The notes beneath the pieces were generated by a model. That model ran no database searches, was not told the origin of the DNA, and was given only the letters and a program-made list of their open reading frames with translations. From the NCBI RefSeq assembly GCF_030269485.1, contig NZ_BSTL01000018.1, positions 124,001 to 188,000 of the forward strand: DNA of 64,000 bases, read 5' to 3'. Position numbers and translations under genes: made by a program. Positions 42,749 to 52,132 of this stretch are shown here, piece after piece. The first letter of the stretch is position 1; every line of letters starts with the position of its first letter. Source of the stretch: Actinoplanes sp. NBRC 103695. GTDB taxonomy: Bacteria; Actinomycetota; Actinomycetes; Mycobacteriales; Micromonosporaceae.

Positions 42749-43872
42749 GCGAGGCGGATCTGCGGGACGCGATGGCGGAGATCGCCGAGCGTGCGCCCGT
42801 ACCCCCGGCCGATCTTCTGGAACGAGTCGAAGCCGGACACCGGCGGCAGCAGCGCAAGCACACCGTCACCGCGGCCTTCTGCGCGGTCCTGCTGGTGGCC
42901 GCGGGCGGCTGGGTGCTCTCCCGGCCGACCGACCGGGTCGTCGACGCGTTCCAGCTCCCCCCGCTGCCGGCGAACCTGCCCCTGATCACCGAGACGTGGC
43001 CGGCGGCGACCGTCACCGGCGCCCTGCCGCGACCGCCGGACGGCCAGGACCCGATCGCCATGGGCCGCATCGATCAGCGCCATCTGCTGGTGTGGGGCCG
43101 GGTCGGGCGCGGCTCCGCGGCCGCGCGCAGCACCCTCTGGAACTACGACGTCGCCGCCGAGGTCTATCGGCCGATGGCCAAGGACCTGCAGGCGCGTGCC
43201 GTGCTGACGACCGTCATGGTCGGTGACGACACCGTGGTGCGGGTCGAGCAGTTCGACGGCGGCATCGCGATCTCCTACTCCCTGGTCGACGGCAGCCACA
43301 TGGTAAGGCTGGCCCGGACGATGAACGGCGTGGCGGGCATCTTCGTCGACGGCCGGTCGGTGTACTGGTCCACGACCCTCCCGAAGCCCCTCGTCCACCG
43401 CATGACGATCTCGAGGAGTCCGATCGAGGACCTGATCGGCTACGAGGGACTGACCGTCGACGGCACGGCGTGGGCGCGCAACGCGGACAGCACGCGGTTC
43501 AAGCATCTGGTCACCGGCGAGGAGCGGACCGTGGTCCGGCCGCCCGGCGCGGACGAGCTCGAATGTGTCGCCGCGTTCTGCCTCGGCCACGACCCCACCG
43601 GCTGGTTCCTGCAGCACACCGACGGCAGCGAGCGGACCAAGCTGCCCTACCCCGGGACGCCGACGCTGATCGGCGGGTACGGCCTGGTGCTCCTGGCGGG
43701 CAACGTGCTCCTGGACCCGGTACGCGGCAAGCTCGGCATCGCCGCCCGCCGGAGCCAATGCGACGTTGTGCACACCTCGCGGGGCGGCGAGGTGATCTAC
43801 GGCTGGCGGGAGTCGGCCGGCGGCCGGTGCGCGGGGAACTACTGGACCGCGTACATCGGCGCGGAGGACTGA
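42745..43872 (+). CDS. Single-pass membrane protein, probable anti-sigma factor
   Basis: 375 residues. A ~38-residue cytoplasmic N-terminus (LRDAMAEIAERAPVPPADLLERVEAGHRRQQRKH) precedes one TM helix (AFCAVLLVAAGGWVL). The large outer domain of ~300 residues looks like beta-propeller-type repeats. No zinc His/Cys site is seen. Overlap with the sigma factor gene supports an anti-sigma role, as for many SigE-family pairs; this is context inference. Confidence 0.7.
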   Translation: MSEADLRDAMAEIAERAPVPPADLLERVEAGHRRQQRKHTVTAAFCAVLLVAAGGWVLSRPTDRVVDAFQLPPLPANLPLITETWPAATVTGALPRPPDGQDPIAMGRIDQRHLLVWGRVGRGSAAARSTLWNYDVAAEVYRPMAKDLQARAVLTTVMVGDDTVVRVEQFDGGIAISYSLVDGSHMVRLARTMNGVAGIFVDGRSVYWSTTLPKPLVHRMTISRSPIEDLIGYEGLTVDGTAWARNADSTRFKHLVTGEERTVVRPPGADELECVAAFCLGHDPTGWFLQHTDGSERTKLPYPGTPTLIGGYGLVLLAGNVLLDPVRGKLGIAARRSQCDVVHTSRGGEVIYGWRESAGGRCAGNYWTAYIGAED

Positions 43873-43891
43873 TCCTCGATAGGTTGAGCAG

Positions 43892-45961
43892 GTGGCGAGC
43901 AGTGTGTACGTCGCCGGGCTCGGACCCGGGGTGGGCAAGGGGACGGTCGCTCTCGGCCTGGTCGAACTGCTGTCCCGGCAGGTCGCCCGGATCGGCGTGT
44001 TCCGGCCGCTCGTGCCGGGCGGCGCGGACCCGCTGCTCACCCTGCTGACCACGCGTTACCCGCTGGTCGCGCCCTACGACGAGGCCTACGGCGTGACGTA
44101 CGCCGAGGCGGCCGCCCTGGTCGCCGACGGCAAGCGCGAGGAACTGATCAGCCGGATCGTCGAGCGTTACCGCGAGGTCGAGCGGCGATGCGCCTCGGTG
44201 GTGGTGATCGGCAGCGACTTCGCCGACGGGCACCACGACGACGGGCGTGACGAGTTGCCCCGCGAACTGGCCTTCAACGCGCGTCTGGCCACCGAGTTCG
44301 GCAGCGTGGTGGTGCCGGTGATCAGTGGCGAGCACCGCACCTCAGAGGCGCTGACGGCCGCCGCACGCAGCGCGTACCACTCGCTCGTCGATCTGAGCGC
44401 GACCGTCGTCGCCGTGATCGCCAACCGCGTGCCCTCCTCGATCGAGGCTCCCCAGGGGCTGCCGGTCCCGGTCTGGGCGGTGCCGGAGGTGCCGGCCGTG
44501 GCCGCGCCGACCGTGGGCGAGGTGGCCGCCGCGCTGGACGCGACAGTGGTGAGCGGTGGCGACGCGGCGCTGGACCGGGACGTCCTCGACTATGTGGTCG
44601 GCGGCGCCCACGTGCCCGCCGTGCTCGACCACCTGACCGACGGGGCGCTGGTGATCACCCCCGGCGACCGGGCCGACGTGCTGGTCGCGGTCAGCGCGGC
44701 GCACGCGGCCGGTAACGTCACGCTGGCCGGCCTGGTGCTGACCATCGGCGAGCACCCCGACCCGCGCGCGGTCCGGGTGATCGAACGGCTGAACACCGGG
44801 CTGGCCATGCTGGTCGTGCCGACCGACAGCTACCACACGATCGCCGCGGCCGGACGGATCGAGGCGCAGCTGACCGCAACCACCCCGCGCAAGGTCGACG
44901 CCGCGCTGGGCGCCTTCGAGAAGCATGTGGACACCGCCGCGCTGACCAAGCTGCTCGAGGTGTCCCGGTCCGCGCGGGTGACCCCGCTGATGTTCGAGAA
45001 CAACCTGATCGACCGGGCCCGCGCCGACCGCCGCCACCTGGTCCTGCCGGAGGGCACCGAAGAGCGCATCCTGCGGGCCACCGAGAGCCTGCTGCGCCGC
45101 GGGGTGGCCGACCTGACCCTGCTCGGCAACCCGGACGAGATCACCCGGCGGGCACGCGAGCTGGGCGTGGAGATCGGCGGGGCGCGGCTGGCCGATCCGG
45201 AGACCTCCGAGTGGCGGGACGACTTCGCCGCCCGCTACGCCGAGCTGCGCAAGCACCGGGCGGTCACCCTCGATCTGGCGTACGACGTGGTGCGGGACGT
45301 GAACTACTTCGGGACGATGATGGTCGCGACCGGGCTGGCCGACGGGATGGTTTCCGGGGCGAACCACACCACCGCGGCGACGATCCGGCCCGCCTTCGAG
45401 ATCATCAAGACCGTGCCCGGGGTGTCGGTGGCGTCCAGCGTGTTCTTCATGCTGCTGGCCGACCGGGTGCTGGTCTACGGCGACTGCGCGGTCAACCCGG
45501 ACCCGGACGCCGCTCAGCTGGCCGACATCGCGCTGTCCTCCGCGCAGACCGCCGCCGCGTTCGGGATCGAGCCGCGGGTGGCGATGCTGTCCTACTCGAC
45601 CGGCAGCTCCGGCGCGGGCGCCGACGTGGAGAAGGTCGCGGCGGCCACCGCTCTGGTCCGGGAACGCCGGCCGGACCTGCCGGTGGAGGGCCCGATCCAG
45701 TACGACGCGGCGATCGACCCGGCGGTGGCGGCGACCAAGCTGCCCGGCAGCACGGTGGCCGGGCAGGCGACGGTGTTCGTCTTCCCGGACCTGAACACCG
45801 GAAACAACACCTACAAGGCCGTGCAGCGGTCGGCGAACGCGGTGGCGGTCGGCCCGGTCATGCAGGGCCTGCGCCGCCCGGTCAACGACCTGTCCCGCGG
45901 CGCGACCGTCAAGGACATCGTCAACACGGTGGCCATCACAGCGATCCAGGCTGGGTCATGA
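43892..45961 (+). CDS. pta: Phosphate acetyltransferase
   Basis: 689 residues, GTG start. The N-terminal part is a CobQ/BioD-like P-loop domain (AGLGPGVGKGTVALGL), then a DRTGG domain, then the catalytic PTA domain from ~residue 370 (LIDRARADRRHLVLPEGTEERIL ... GMVSGANHTTAATIRPAF ... MLSYSTGSSGAG). It converts acetyl-CoA and phosphate to acetyl phosphate. The long three-domain form matches enterobacterial and actinobacterial Pta. ackA follows 84 bases later. Confidence 0.92.
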   Translation: MASSVYVAGLGPGVGKGTVALGLVELLSRQVARIGVFRPLVPGGADPLLTLLTTRYPLVAPYDEAYGVTYAEAAALVADGKREELISRIVERYREVERRCASVVVIGSDFADGHHDDGRDELPRELAFNARLATEFGSVVVPVISGEHRTSEALTAAARSAYHSLVDLSATVVAVIANRVPSSIEAPQGLPVPVWAVPEVPAVAAPTVGEVAAALDATVVSGGDAALDRDVLDYVVGGAHVPAVLDHLTDGALVITPGDRADVLVAVSAAHAAGNVTLAGLVLTIGEHPDPRAVRVIERLNTGLAMLVVPTDSYHTIAAAGRIEAQLTATTPRKVDAALGAFEKHVDTAALTKLLEVSRSARVTPLMFENNLIDRARADRRHLVLPEGTEERILRATESLLRRGVADLTLLGNPDEITRRARELGVEIGGARLADPETSEWRDDFAARYAELRKHRAVTLDLAYDVVRDVNYFGTMMVATGLADGMVSGANHTTAATIRPAFEIIKTVPGVSVASSVFFMLLADRVLVYGDCAVNPDPDAAQLADIALSSAQTAAAFGIEPRVAMLSYSTGSSGAGADVEKVAAATALVRERRPDLPVEGPIQYDAAIDPAVAATKLPGSTVAGQATVFVFPDLNTGNNTYKAVQRSANAVAVGPVMQGLRRPVNDLSRGATVKDIVNTVAITAIQAGS

Positions 45962-46045
45962 CCGCCTGCACCGAGCGGCAGCGCCCGGCGGCGGACAACG
46001 GCGTCGCAGGCGAGGGCCAGAGGGCATGACAAAGGTAAACTCAGC

Positions 46046-47155
46046 ATGATTCTCGTCTTGAACACCGGCTCGTCGTCGGTGAAGTACCGGCTGTTCTCCG
46101 CCGAGCTCGAGACCGTCGCGAAGGGACTGGTCGAGCGGGTCGGCGAGGACGGCGGTGACGCGCCCGACCACGAGTCGGCGCTGCGGTCGATCATGTCCGA
46201 GCTCGACCTGGACGATCTCCAGGCGGTCGGGCACCGGGTGGTGCACGGCGGCGCCGAGTTCACCGGGCCGACGGTGATCGACGACGAGGTGGTCGCCGCG
46301 ATCGAGCGGCTCGTGCCGCTGGCGCCGCTGCACAACCCGCCCGCGCTGGCCGGGATCGCGGTGGCGCGCAAGCTGCTGCCCGGGGTCGCGCAGGTCGCGG
46401 TCTTCGACACCGCGTTCCACGCGACGATCCCTCCGGAGGGCGTGACCTGGGCGATCGACGCGGAGCTCGCGGCGCGATGGCAGATCCGGCGGTACGGGTT
46501 CCACGGCACGTCCCACGCGTACGTGTCCCGGCGCACCGCCGAGCTGCTGGGGAAGCGTCCCGGCGAGGTCAACGTCATCACCCTGCACCTGGGGAACGGC
46601 GCCAGCGCCTGCGCCGTGGAGGCGGGCCGCAGCGTCGCCACGTCGATGGGCATGTCACCGCAGGGCGGGCTGATCATGGGCACCCGCAGCGGCGACCTCG
46701 ATCCGACCGTGATCTTCCACCTGCACCGGGTGGCCGGCATGCCGCTGGACGAGATCGAGCGCTCGCTCACCCGGCAGGCCGGGCTGCTGGGTCTGACCGG
46801 CGACAACGACATGCGGGCCGTCCAGCGCCGCCGCGCCGAGGGCGACGAGGCCGCCACCCTCGCCTTCAACGCCTACGTCCGGCGCATCCGGGAGTACGTC
46901 GGCGCCTACGCGGCCGTCCTCGGCCGGGTGGACGCGGTGACCTTCACCGGCGGCGTGGGCGAGAACAGCCCCCAGGTCCGTGCCGCCGCCGTCGCCGGCC
47001 TGACCACCCTGGGCCTGTCGCTGGACGAGGCCCGCAACGAGGCCGGCGACGAGATCATCTCCGCCGACGGGTCACTCGTCGCGATCTGTGTGGCCCGCAC
47101 CGACGAGGAGCGGGAGATCGCCACCCAGACGCGCGCGGTAATCGGCGACCGCTGA
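46046..47155 (+). CDS. ackA: Acetate kinase
   Basis: 369 residues. The start MILVLNTGSSSVKY, VGHRVVHGG, FDTAFHATIP, YGFHGTSHAYVS, LHLGNGASACAVE and FTGGVGENS are the complete acetate kinase signature set, with the catalytic Arg in THRSGD-equivalent TRSGDLDP. It makes ATP and acetate from acetyl phosphate, the second step after Pta. The last 84 bases overlap the convergent FkbM gene. Confidence 0.93.
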   Translation: MILVLNTGSSSVKYRLFSAELETVAKGLVERVGEDGGDAPDHESALRSIMSELDLDDLQAVGHRVVHGGAEFTGPTVIDDEVVAAIERLVPLAPLHNPPALAGIAVARKLLPGVAQVAVFDTAFHATIPPEGVTWAIDAELAARWQIRRYGFHGTSHAYVSRRTAELLGKRPGEVNVITLHLGNGASACAVEAGRSVATSMGMSPQGGLIMGTRSGDLDPTVIFHLHRVAGMPLDEIERSLTRQAGLLGLTGDNDMRAVQRRRAEGDEAATLAFNAYVRRIREYVGAYAAVLGRVDAVTFTGGVGENSPQVRAAAVAGLTTLGLSLDEARNEAGDEIISADGSLVAICVARTDEEREIATQTRAVIGDR

Positions 47156-48628
47156 CCAGAACGACTCGTCCGGCGCCTCCGGCGCGAAGAGCCACATCAG
47201 GTCCCGGTAGGTGGGGTCGCCCTTGATGGCGCGGGCGTCGCGGTACGGCACCTCGTCGGTGATGTGGTACCAGTGGTAGCCGTGCGGGGCGAGCGCCTCC
47301 ATCAGCCGGTCCTCCCCACGGCCGTGCAGCACCTCGCACAACACCCACGGCTGGTGCTCGCGCAGCGTTCCGGCCGCCCCGAGCAGGACGTCGGGCTCGG
47401 TACTCTCGGTGTCGATCTTCAACACGGCCGGGACGATGCCGGTCCGGCCGACGTACGCGTCCAGGGTCTCCACCGCGACCTCGATCTGCCGGGTCGACTC
47501 GCGGAAACCGGCCGCCAGCGAGTTGGAGCTGTCCGAGGAGTCCGACAGGTAGAAGGTCGCCTGCCCGCAGTGGTCGCTCAGCGCGATCGACTCGACCCGG
47601 ATGGTCAGGTCGTTGTCGGCGGCGACCCGCTCGACCACCTCGGCGAGGACCGGGAAGGGTTCGAACGCCACCGTGTCCCGGCCGGTCACCCCGGCCGCCA
47701 GCGCGGCGTACAGGCCGACGTTGGCGCCGATGTCGAGCACGGCACCCGGCCCGGCCGCGCCGATCGCCGCGAGGAAGCATGGGACGGCCGACGACTCGTA
47801 CCCGGCCAGACCATGCTCGGCCAGCTTGCGCGGCACCAGCAGATCGGCCGGCGCGGTCATCGTCAGTGTCCGCGGCGGCGTCACCGGCAGCGGGATCGGC
47901 ACCGTCCGGTGGCCTGCAACCGGCCGAGCCGGTGCCGGGGTGCGCCGGCGGTCCCGCCAGATCGCGGCCACGTTCCGCGGCACCTCGCGGGGGTGCTTCA
48001 CGCCGTCGACGAGGGCCCGGGTCAGGCGGTACGAGGCCGAACCCTCCACCGCCGACATCCGCTTCCGGGCCCGGGCCAGTTTCGTCCGCGCCGCCGCGGC
48101 CTCCGCCCGCGCGGCGGCGAGATCGGCGGCCAGCCGGGTGGCCCGGTCGCCGAGCGCCTGCGCGCGGTCCCGCAGCGGGAGGGTGACCAGGTCACCGAGG
48201 ACGAGCTGATTGGCGATCCAGAGCCGGGTGGCGACGGTGTCGGCGCCGGGCACCTCCGACTCGACCTCCGCCACCCGCTCGGCGATCAGCGCGGTCCGGA
48301 TGCCGTACCGGCCGGAGTGGTCGACGGGCAGCGCATGGCTCAGCCGGGCGAGCCCGAGGTTCAACTCCTCCAGCACCTCCCGGCGCGAGACGGCGTCCCC
48401 GCACAGGATGAGCGCCTCCGTACCCAGGGGAAGCGCCCGCAGCAGGTCGCCCAGGCCGGGGCCGGTCGAGCAGAGCACCAGGGTGCCCGGCGTGACCTCG
48501 GCGTCGGCAGTGGCGAACGGCACAGCGTCCGGCACCATCAGGTGCCGCCGCAGGTCCTCCGGGCCGGCCGTCGCGTCGACGATCCGTTCCACGCCCGTGA
48601 ACAGGGAAAACAGGTCACGTACGAGCAT
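47072..48628 (-). CDS. FkbM family methyltransferase with N-terminal extension
   Basis: 518 residues. The first ~155 residues form an unassigned domain. A coiled-coil Ala/Arg segment follows (~170-205). The C-terminal FkbM domain starts near 290 with the SAM site VLDIGANVGLYAALAAG, then AFEPFPVLAEVVERVAADN, and LKIDTESTEPDVLLGA. FkbM enzymes O-methylate sugars or polyketides. Glycan or lipid decoration at the surface is possible. The 3' end overlaps ackA by 84 bases in antisense. Confidence 0.78.
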   Translation of the reverse strand: MLVRDLFSLFTGVERIVDATAGPEDLRRHLMVPDAVPFATADAEVTPGTLVLCSTGPGLGDLLRALPLGTEALILCGDAVSRREVLEELNLGLARLSHALPVDHSGRYGIRTALIAERVAEVESEVPGADTVATRLWIANQLVLGDLVTLPLRDRAQALGDRATRLAADLAAARAEAAAARTKLARARKRMSAVEGSASYRLTRALVDGVKHPREVPRNVAAIWRDRRRTPAPARPVAGHRTVPIPLPVTPPRTLTMTAPADLLVPRKLAEHGLAGYESSAVPCFLAAIGAAGPGAVLDIGANVGLYAALAAGVTGRDTVAFEPFPVLAEVVERVAADNDLTIRVESIALSDHCGQATFYLSDSSDSSNSLAAGFRESTRQIEVAVETLDAYVGRTGIVPAVLKIDTESTEPDVLLGAAGTLREHQPWVLCEVLHGRGEDRLMEALAPHGYHWYHITDEVPYRDARAIKGDPTYRDLMWLFAPEAPDESFWSAVADYRARLGGDLPLLVGAGHTDRDE

Positions 48629-48706
48629 GGAGCGAAGGTCCTCTCAGGGGGTCGACGCTCCATCAACCGCTGAGGTGGGCCGGGGGTTACCGGTTCAGGG
48701 CGTGTC

Positions 48707-48874
48707 CTACAGCGCGAGCCAGAGGATGAGGGCGATCACGGCGGCGAGCAGCACGACGCCGCCGAGGATCAGCGGGAGCTTGGAGGCGGCGGGCTGCTCC
48801 GGCTCCTGCGGGGTGTTGGTGAAGGCGCGGAACGCCTCGGTGTTGCCACTGGGATCAATGGTCTCGTCAGGCAT
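48707..48874 (-). CDS. Small single-pass membrane protein
   Basis: 55 residues from the ATG at 48874 (MPDETIDPSGNTEAF). A polar N-terminus leads to one hydrophobic helix (LILGGVVLLAAVIALILWLAL) at the C-terminus. In-frame upstream starts exist to 48901. Tail-anchored layout; function unknown. Confidence 0.6.
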   Translation of the reverse strand: MPDETIDPSGNTEAFRAFTNTPQEPEQPAASKLPLILGGVVLLAAVIALILWLAL

Positions 48875-48993
48875 GCGCGACACCCTAGCGAAGCTGCGCA
48901 TCCGGCGTCACGACCTCGGCGTCCGTACGGGACGTCCGGACATATGCGGCGGATATTCCCCCCTTCGTGGGCGTGTCGGCTTACCGTCGAGTC

Positions 48994-49896
48994 ATGGGAC
49001 GGATGGTGATCACCGCGGCACTCTGTGCAGTTCTGGGGCTCAACGCCTGCGCCGACGCCCCGCCCGGGTCGGCGCAGGCGTCCCCGATCTCATCGACCAT
49101 GGCAGCGCAACCGGACGCGACCGCACCCGGGCGTGTTCCGGTGGGTGTCCGGGAGGTCACCTGGCACCGCGGCAATCGCCCGCTGCGCACCCTCCTGCTC
49201 TTTCCGGCCGTGAACGCACCCGGCAATCCGGTCCCCTGCCCCGCGCCCGCCCGGATCACGCCCCAGGCCGGCGCCGCGCCACGTACCGGCAGCTACCCGC
49301 TGGTGCTCTTCAGCCACGGCCTGCACGGTTCCCCGGAGGGCTACACCCCGGCCGCCGCGAGCTGGGCGTCGGCGGGCTTCGTGGTGGCGCTGCCGGCCTA
49401 CCCGTTCACCAACGGCAAGGCGGACCCGTACGTCCGCCGGGACATGGTCAACCAGCCGGCCGACGCGGCCTTCGTGCTCAGCAAGGTGATCGCGCTGGAC
49501 ACCACGACCGGCGACCCGCTGGCCGGGCACATCAACACGACCCGCATCGCGGCGGTGGGCCACTCGGCCGGCGGTTTCACCACGACCGGGCTGTTCCGTG
49601 CGGGCCACGACCCGCGGCTGGTGGCCGGCGTGGTGATCGCCGGGTGGATGGCGCCCGGGAGGTTCGGCGGCCCGCCGGCCCGGCTGCTGTTCCTGCACGC
49701 CGACAACGACAAGGTCATCCCGATCGGCGACGGGCGTGCCGCGTACGACCAGACGCCCTGGCCGAAGACCTTCGTGGCGCTGCGGGGGGCGACGCACGCG
49801 GCGTTCATGCGCCCGGACAAGCCCGGCTACGCCGACATGGACCGCGAGGTGACCAGCTTCCTCCGCAGAACCCTCCAGCAGTTCGACCCGACCTGA
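48994..49896 (+). CDS. Alpha/beta hydrolase lipoprotein, paralogue 1
   Basis: 300 residues from the ATG at 48994. MGRMVITAALCAVLGLNAC is a signal with a lipobox-like end. The alpha/beta hydrolase core has LFSHGLHGSPEGY, the nucleophile VGHSAGGF, the acid region FLHADNDKVIPIGDG and His near ATHAAFM. It resembles chlorophyllase/PAF-acetylhydrolase-like esterases. The next gene is a clear paralogue (same FSHGL, NQPADA and GHSAGG blocks), so this is a tandem duplication. Confidence 0.8.
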   Translation: MGRMVITAALCAVLGLNACADAPPGSAQASPISSTMAAQPDATAPGRVPVGVREVTWHRGNRPLRTLLLFPAVNAPGNPVPCPAPARITPQAGAAPRTGSYPLVLFSHGLHGSPEGYTPAAASWASAGFVVALPAYPFTNGKADPYVRRDMVNQPADAAFVLSKVIALDTTTGDPLAGHINTTRIAAVGHSAGGFTTTGLFRAGHDPRLVAGVVIAGWMAPGRFGGPPARLLFLHADNDKVIPIGDGRAAYDQTPWPKTFVALRGATHAAFMRPDKPGYADMDREVTSFLRRTLQQFDPT

Positions 49897-50027
49897 CCCC
49901 GCGCCGCCGCGATCGTCATCCCGGCCTTCGCCCGCCGGCTCGCCGCCTGACCTGACCCGCGCCGCCGCCGCAACGACCCGACCGGGCACGACCGCGCCGC
50001 CGTCATCGGGCGAGTCGGCCGGGCACA

Positions 50028-50966
50028 ATGGGCCGGGTGCCCCAGCGTTTCCTGCTCGCCCTGACCGTGATCGTCGCCCTGGTCGCCGGCTGCTCCTCAG
50101 GGAGCCGAGAGACCACTGCCCCGGACACAGCTGCCCAGAGCACGATCGTCCCGGGCACGACCGCGCCGGGCGCCACCGCCCCGCCGCCCCCCGACAAGTC
50201 GGATAGATCGGGCACTGCCCCGACGGCCGAGCTCCCGATCACCTCGCGCGAGCTCGACTTCGCGCGCGGCAAGGACCGCCCCCTTCCGACGACCGTCTGG
50301 TATCCGACCGAGGGCGAGAAGCCGTTCCCGCTGGTCGTCTTCAGCCACGGCCTGACGTCCGAGCCGGAGGCCTACGCGGCGATCCTCAAAGCCTGGGCGA
50401 AGGCCGGATTCGTGGTGGCCGCCCCGAAGTTTCCTCACACGAAGTACCAGGCCAGGGACTACGACCCGGTCGACGTGATCAACCAGCCGGCCGACGCCTC
50501 CGAGGTGATCACCCGGATGCTCGCCTACGGGAAGAAGCACGGCGACCTGATCGACCCCACCCGGATCGCCGCCGCCGGCCACTCCGCCGGGGGCATCACC
50601 ACCATCGGCCTGCTCAGCGCCAACCGCGACGACCGCCTCACCGCGGCCGTCGTGCTCTCCGGCCGCCAGGTCCTGCCGATCCCCTTCCAGGGCGACGCGG
50701 TGCCGACCCTCTTCGTGCACGGCAAGCTCGACAAGACCGTGCCCTTCAAGGACGGCAAGGCGGCCTTCGACGCCGTGCGCTGGCCGAAGGCCCTGCTCAC
50801 CGTCACCGAGGGCGGCCACGTCGCGATCACCAAGGAGTTCCCCCCGGTGATCGCCACGACGACCGACTTCCTGCGCTACGCCCTCTACGGCGACGCGACC
50901 GCCCGCGGCCGCCTCGAGAAGGACGCGACCAAGGGCGGCCTGGCCACCCTGACCGACCGCCTCTGA
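50028..50966 (+). CDS. Alpha/beta hydrolase lipoprotein, paralogue 2
   Basis: 312 residues. Signal with lipobox ALVAGC, a Pro/Thr-rich linker, then the same hydrolase core as its neighbour: VFSHGLTSEPEAY, AAGHSAGGITT with the catalytic Ser, FVHGKLDKTVPFKDG and a C-terminal GGHVAIT His. Shared spacing of these blocks shows duplication followed by divergence in the substrate-side loops. It is followed by an unusual tandem repeat. Confidence 0.8.
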   Translation: MGRVPQRFLLALTVIVALVAGCSSGSRETTAPDTAAQSTIVPGTTAPGATAPPPPDKSDRSGTAPTAELPITSRELDFARGKDRPLPTTVWYPTEGEKPFPLVVFSHGLTSEPEAYAAILKAWAKAGFVVAAPKFPHTKYQARDYDPVDVINQPADASEVITRMLAYGKKHGDLIDPTRIAAAGHSAGGITTIGLLSANRDDRLTAAVVLSGRQVLPIPFQGDAVPTLFVHGKLDKTVPFKDGKAAFDAVRWPKALLTVTEGGHVAITKEFPPVIATTTDFLRYALYGDATARGRLEKDATKGGLATLTDRL

Positions 50967-50980
50967 CCCCGGCGCTCTCA

Positions 50981-51167
50981 GGTCAAGACGCACGGGCCGA
51001 CACGGCGCGCGGGTCAAGGACGCGCAGGTCAACAACGCGCGCAGGTCAACAACGCGCGTGGGTCAACAACGCGCGTGGGTCACCAACACGCGTGGGTCAA
51101 CCGCGTGGGTCAACAACGCACGGGCCGACAACGCGCGGGCCGACAACGCGCGCGGGTCAAGGACGAC
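50981..51167. repeat. Tandem ~16-17-bp repeat (GGTCAACAACGCGCGTG)
   Basis: About eleven imperfect units fill the gap between the convergent hydrolase and MDR genes. The central four are nearly identical (GGTCAACAACGCGCGTG); outer ones vary by insertion or deletion of 1-4 bases and by GGTCAA to GCCGACA changes. No gene is supported across it. Confidence 0.85.
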
Positions 51168-51171
51168 GACC

Positions 51172-52122
51172 TCAGCGCGTGTGGTCGAGGACGACCTTGC
51201 CGAAGACCTTGCCGGAGTGCAGGTGCTCGAAGGCCTCGGCCGCCTCGGTGAAGCCGTAGGTCGCGTCGACCACCGGCCGCACGTCCTGCTCGGCGAGGAA
51301 CGCCAGCAGCGACCGCAGGTCGTCCGCCGTGCCCATCGTCGCGCCCAGGATCTCCAGGCGCATGGCGAACACCCGGCGTAGGTCGACCGTGGCCTGGTGG
51401 CCGCCGGTCGCCCCGCAGACCACGATGCGCGCCTCCGGTTTCGAGCTCTTCATCGAGTGCTCGAAGGTGGGCGAGCCGACCGACTCGATCACCACGTCGA
51501 CCCGCTCCGGCAGCCGCCCGCCGGGCTCGACGGCGGTCGCACCGAGCGCCGTCACCCGCTCGCGTTTCCACTCCTCGCGACTGGTCGCATAGACCCGCTT
51601 GCCCAGCGCCACCGCGAGGACCACCGCCGCGGTCGCGACCCCACCACCGGCGCCCTGCACCAGCACCGCCTCGGCGTCGGCCACCCGGCCCCGCGCGGTG
51701 AGCATGCTCCACGCGGTGAGCCAGGCGGTCGGCAGGCAGGCCGCCTCGAGGAAGGTCAGCCCGGCCGGCTTGGGCAGCAGGTTGGCCGCCGGCACCGACA
51801 CTCGCTCGGCCAGCGTGCCCGGGAAGTGCTCGGAGAGCAGCGAGATGGCGCGCGGGTCGGCCGCGTCGGGGACGACGGCGTGGATCACCACCTCGTTGCC
51901 GCTCGGGTCGACGCCGGCCGCGTCGCAGCCCAGCACCATCGGGAGCCGGTCGGCGGGCAGGCCGACGCCGCGCAGCGACCAGATGTCGTGGTGGTTGAGC
52001 GAGCTGGCCCGCACGTCGACGGTCACCCACCCGTCCGGCGGCGTGGCCTCCGGCAGGTCGCCGACGGTCAGCGCGGACAACGGGTCCTCGGGATTCGCCT
52101 TCGTGGCGTACGCAGCTCGCAT
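51172..52122 (-). CDS. Zinc-independent MDR-family oxidoreductase (quinone reductase-like)
   Basis: 316 residues from the ATG at 52122 (MRAAYATKANP). GroES-like N-terminus (LNHHDIWSLRGVG, LGCDAAGVD), nucleotide site VLVQGAGGGVATAAVVLA and IVVCGATGGHQATVDL. No structural or catalytic zinc Cys set is present, so it is a quinone-oxidoreductase or enoyl-reductase type. NAD(P)H-dependent; substrate unknown. It lies 10 bases after malic enzyme and is probably co-transcribed. Confidence 0.8.
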   Translation of the reverse strand: MRAAYATKANPEDPLSALTVGDLPEATPPDGWVTVDVRASSLNHHDIWSLRGVGLPADRLPMVLGCDAAGVDPSGNEVVIHAVVPDAADPRAISLLSEHFPGTLAERVSVPAANLLPKPAGLTFLEAACLPTAWLTAWSMLTARGRVADAEAVLVQGAGGGVATAAVVLAVALGKRVYATSREEWKRERVTALGATAVEPGGRLPERVDVVIESVGSPTFEHSMKSSKPEARIVVCGATGGHQATVDLRRVFAMRLEILGATMGTADDLRSLLAFLAEQDVRPVVDATYGFTEAAEAFEHLHSGKVFGKVVLDHTR

Positions 52123-52132
52123 GCCTTTGAAC

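Noticed and set aside
51058-51381. Plus-strand frame reading through the tandem repeat (NNARADNARADNAR)
   Set aside because: Produced only by the repeat unit and runs antisense into the MDR gene; no start signal.
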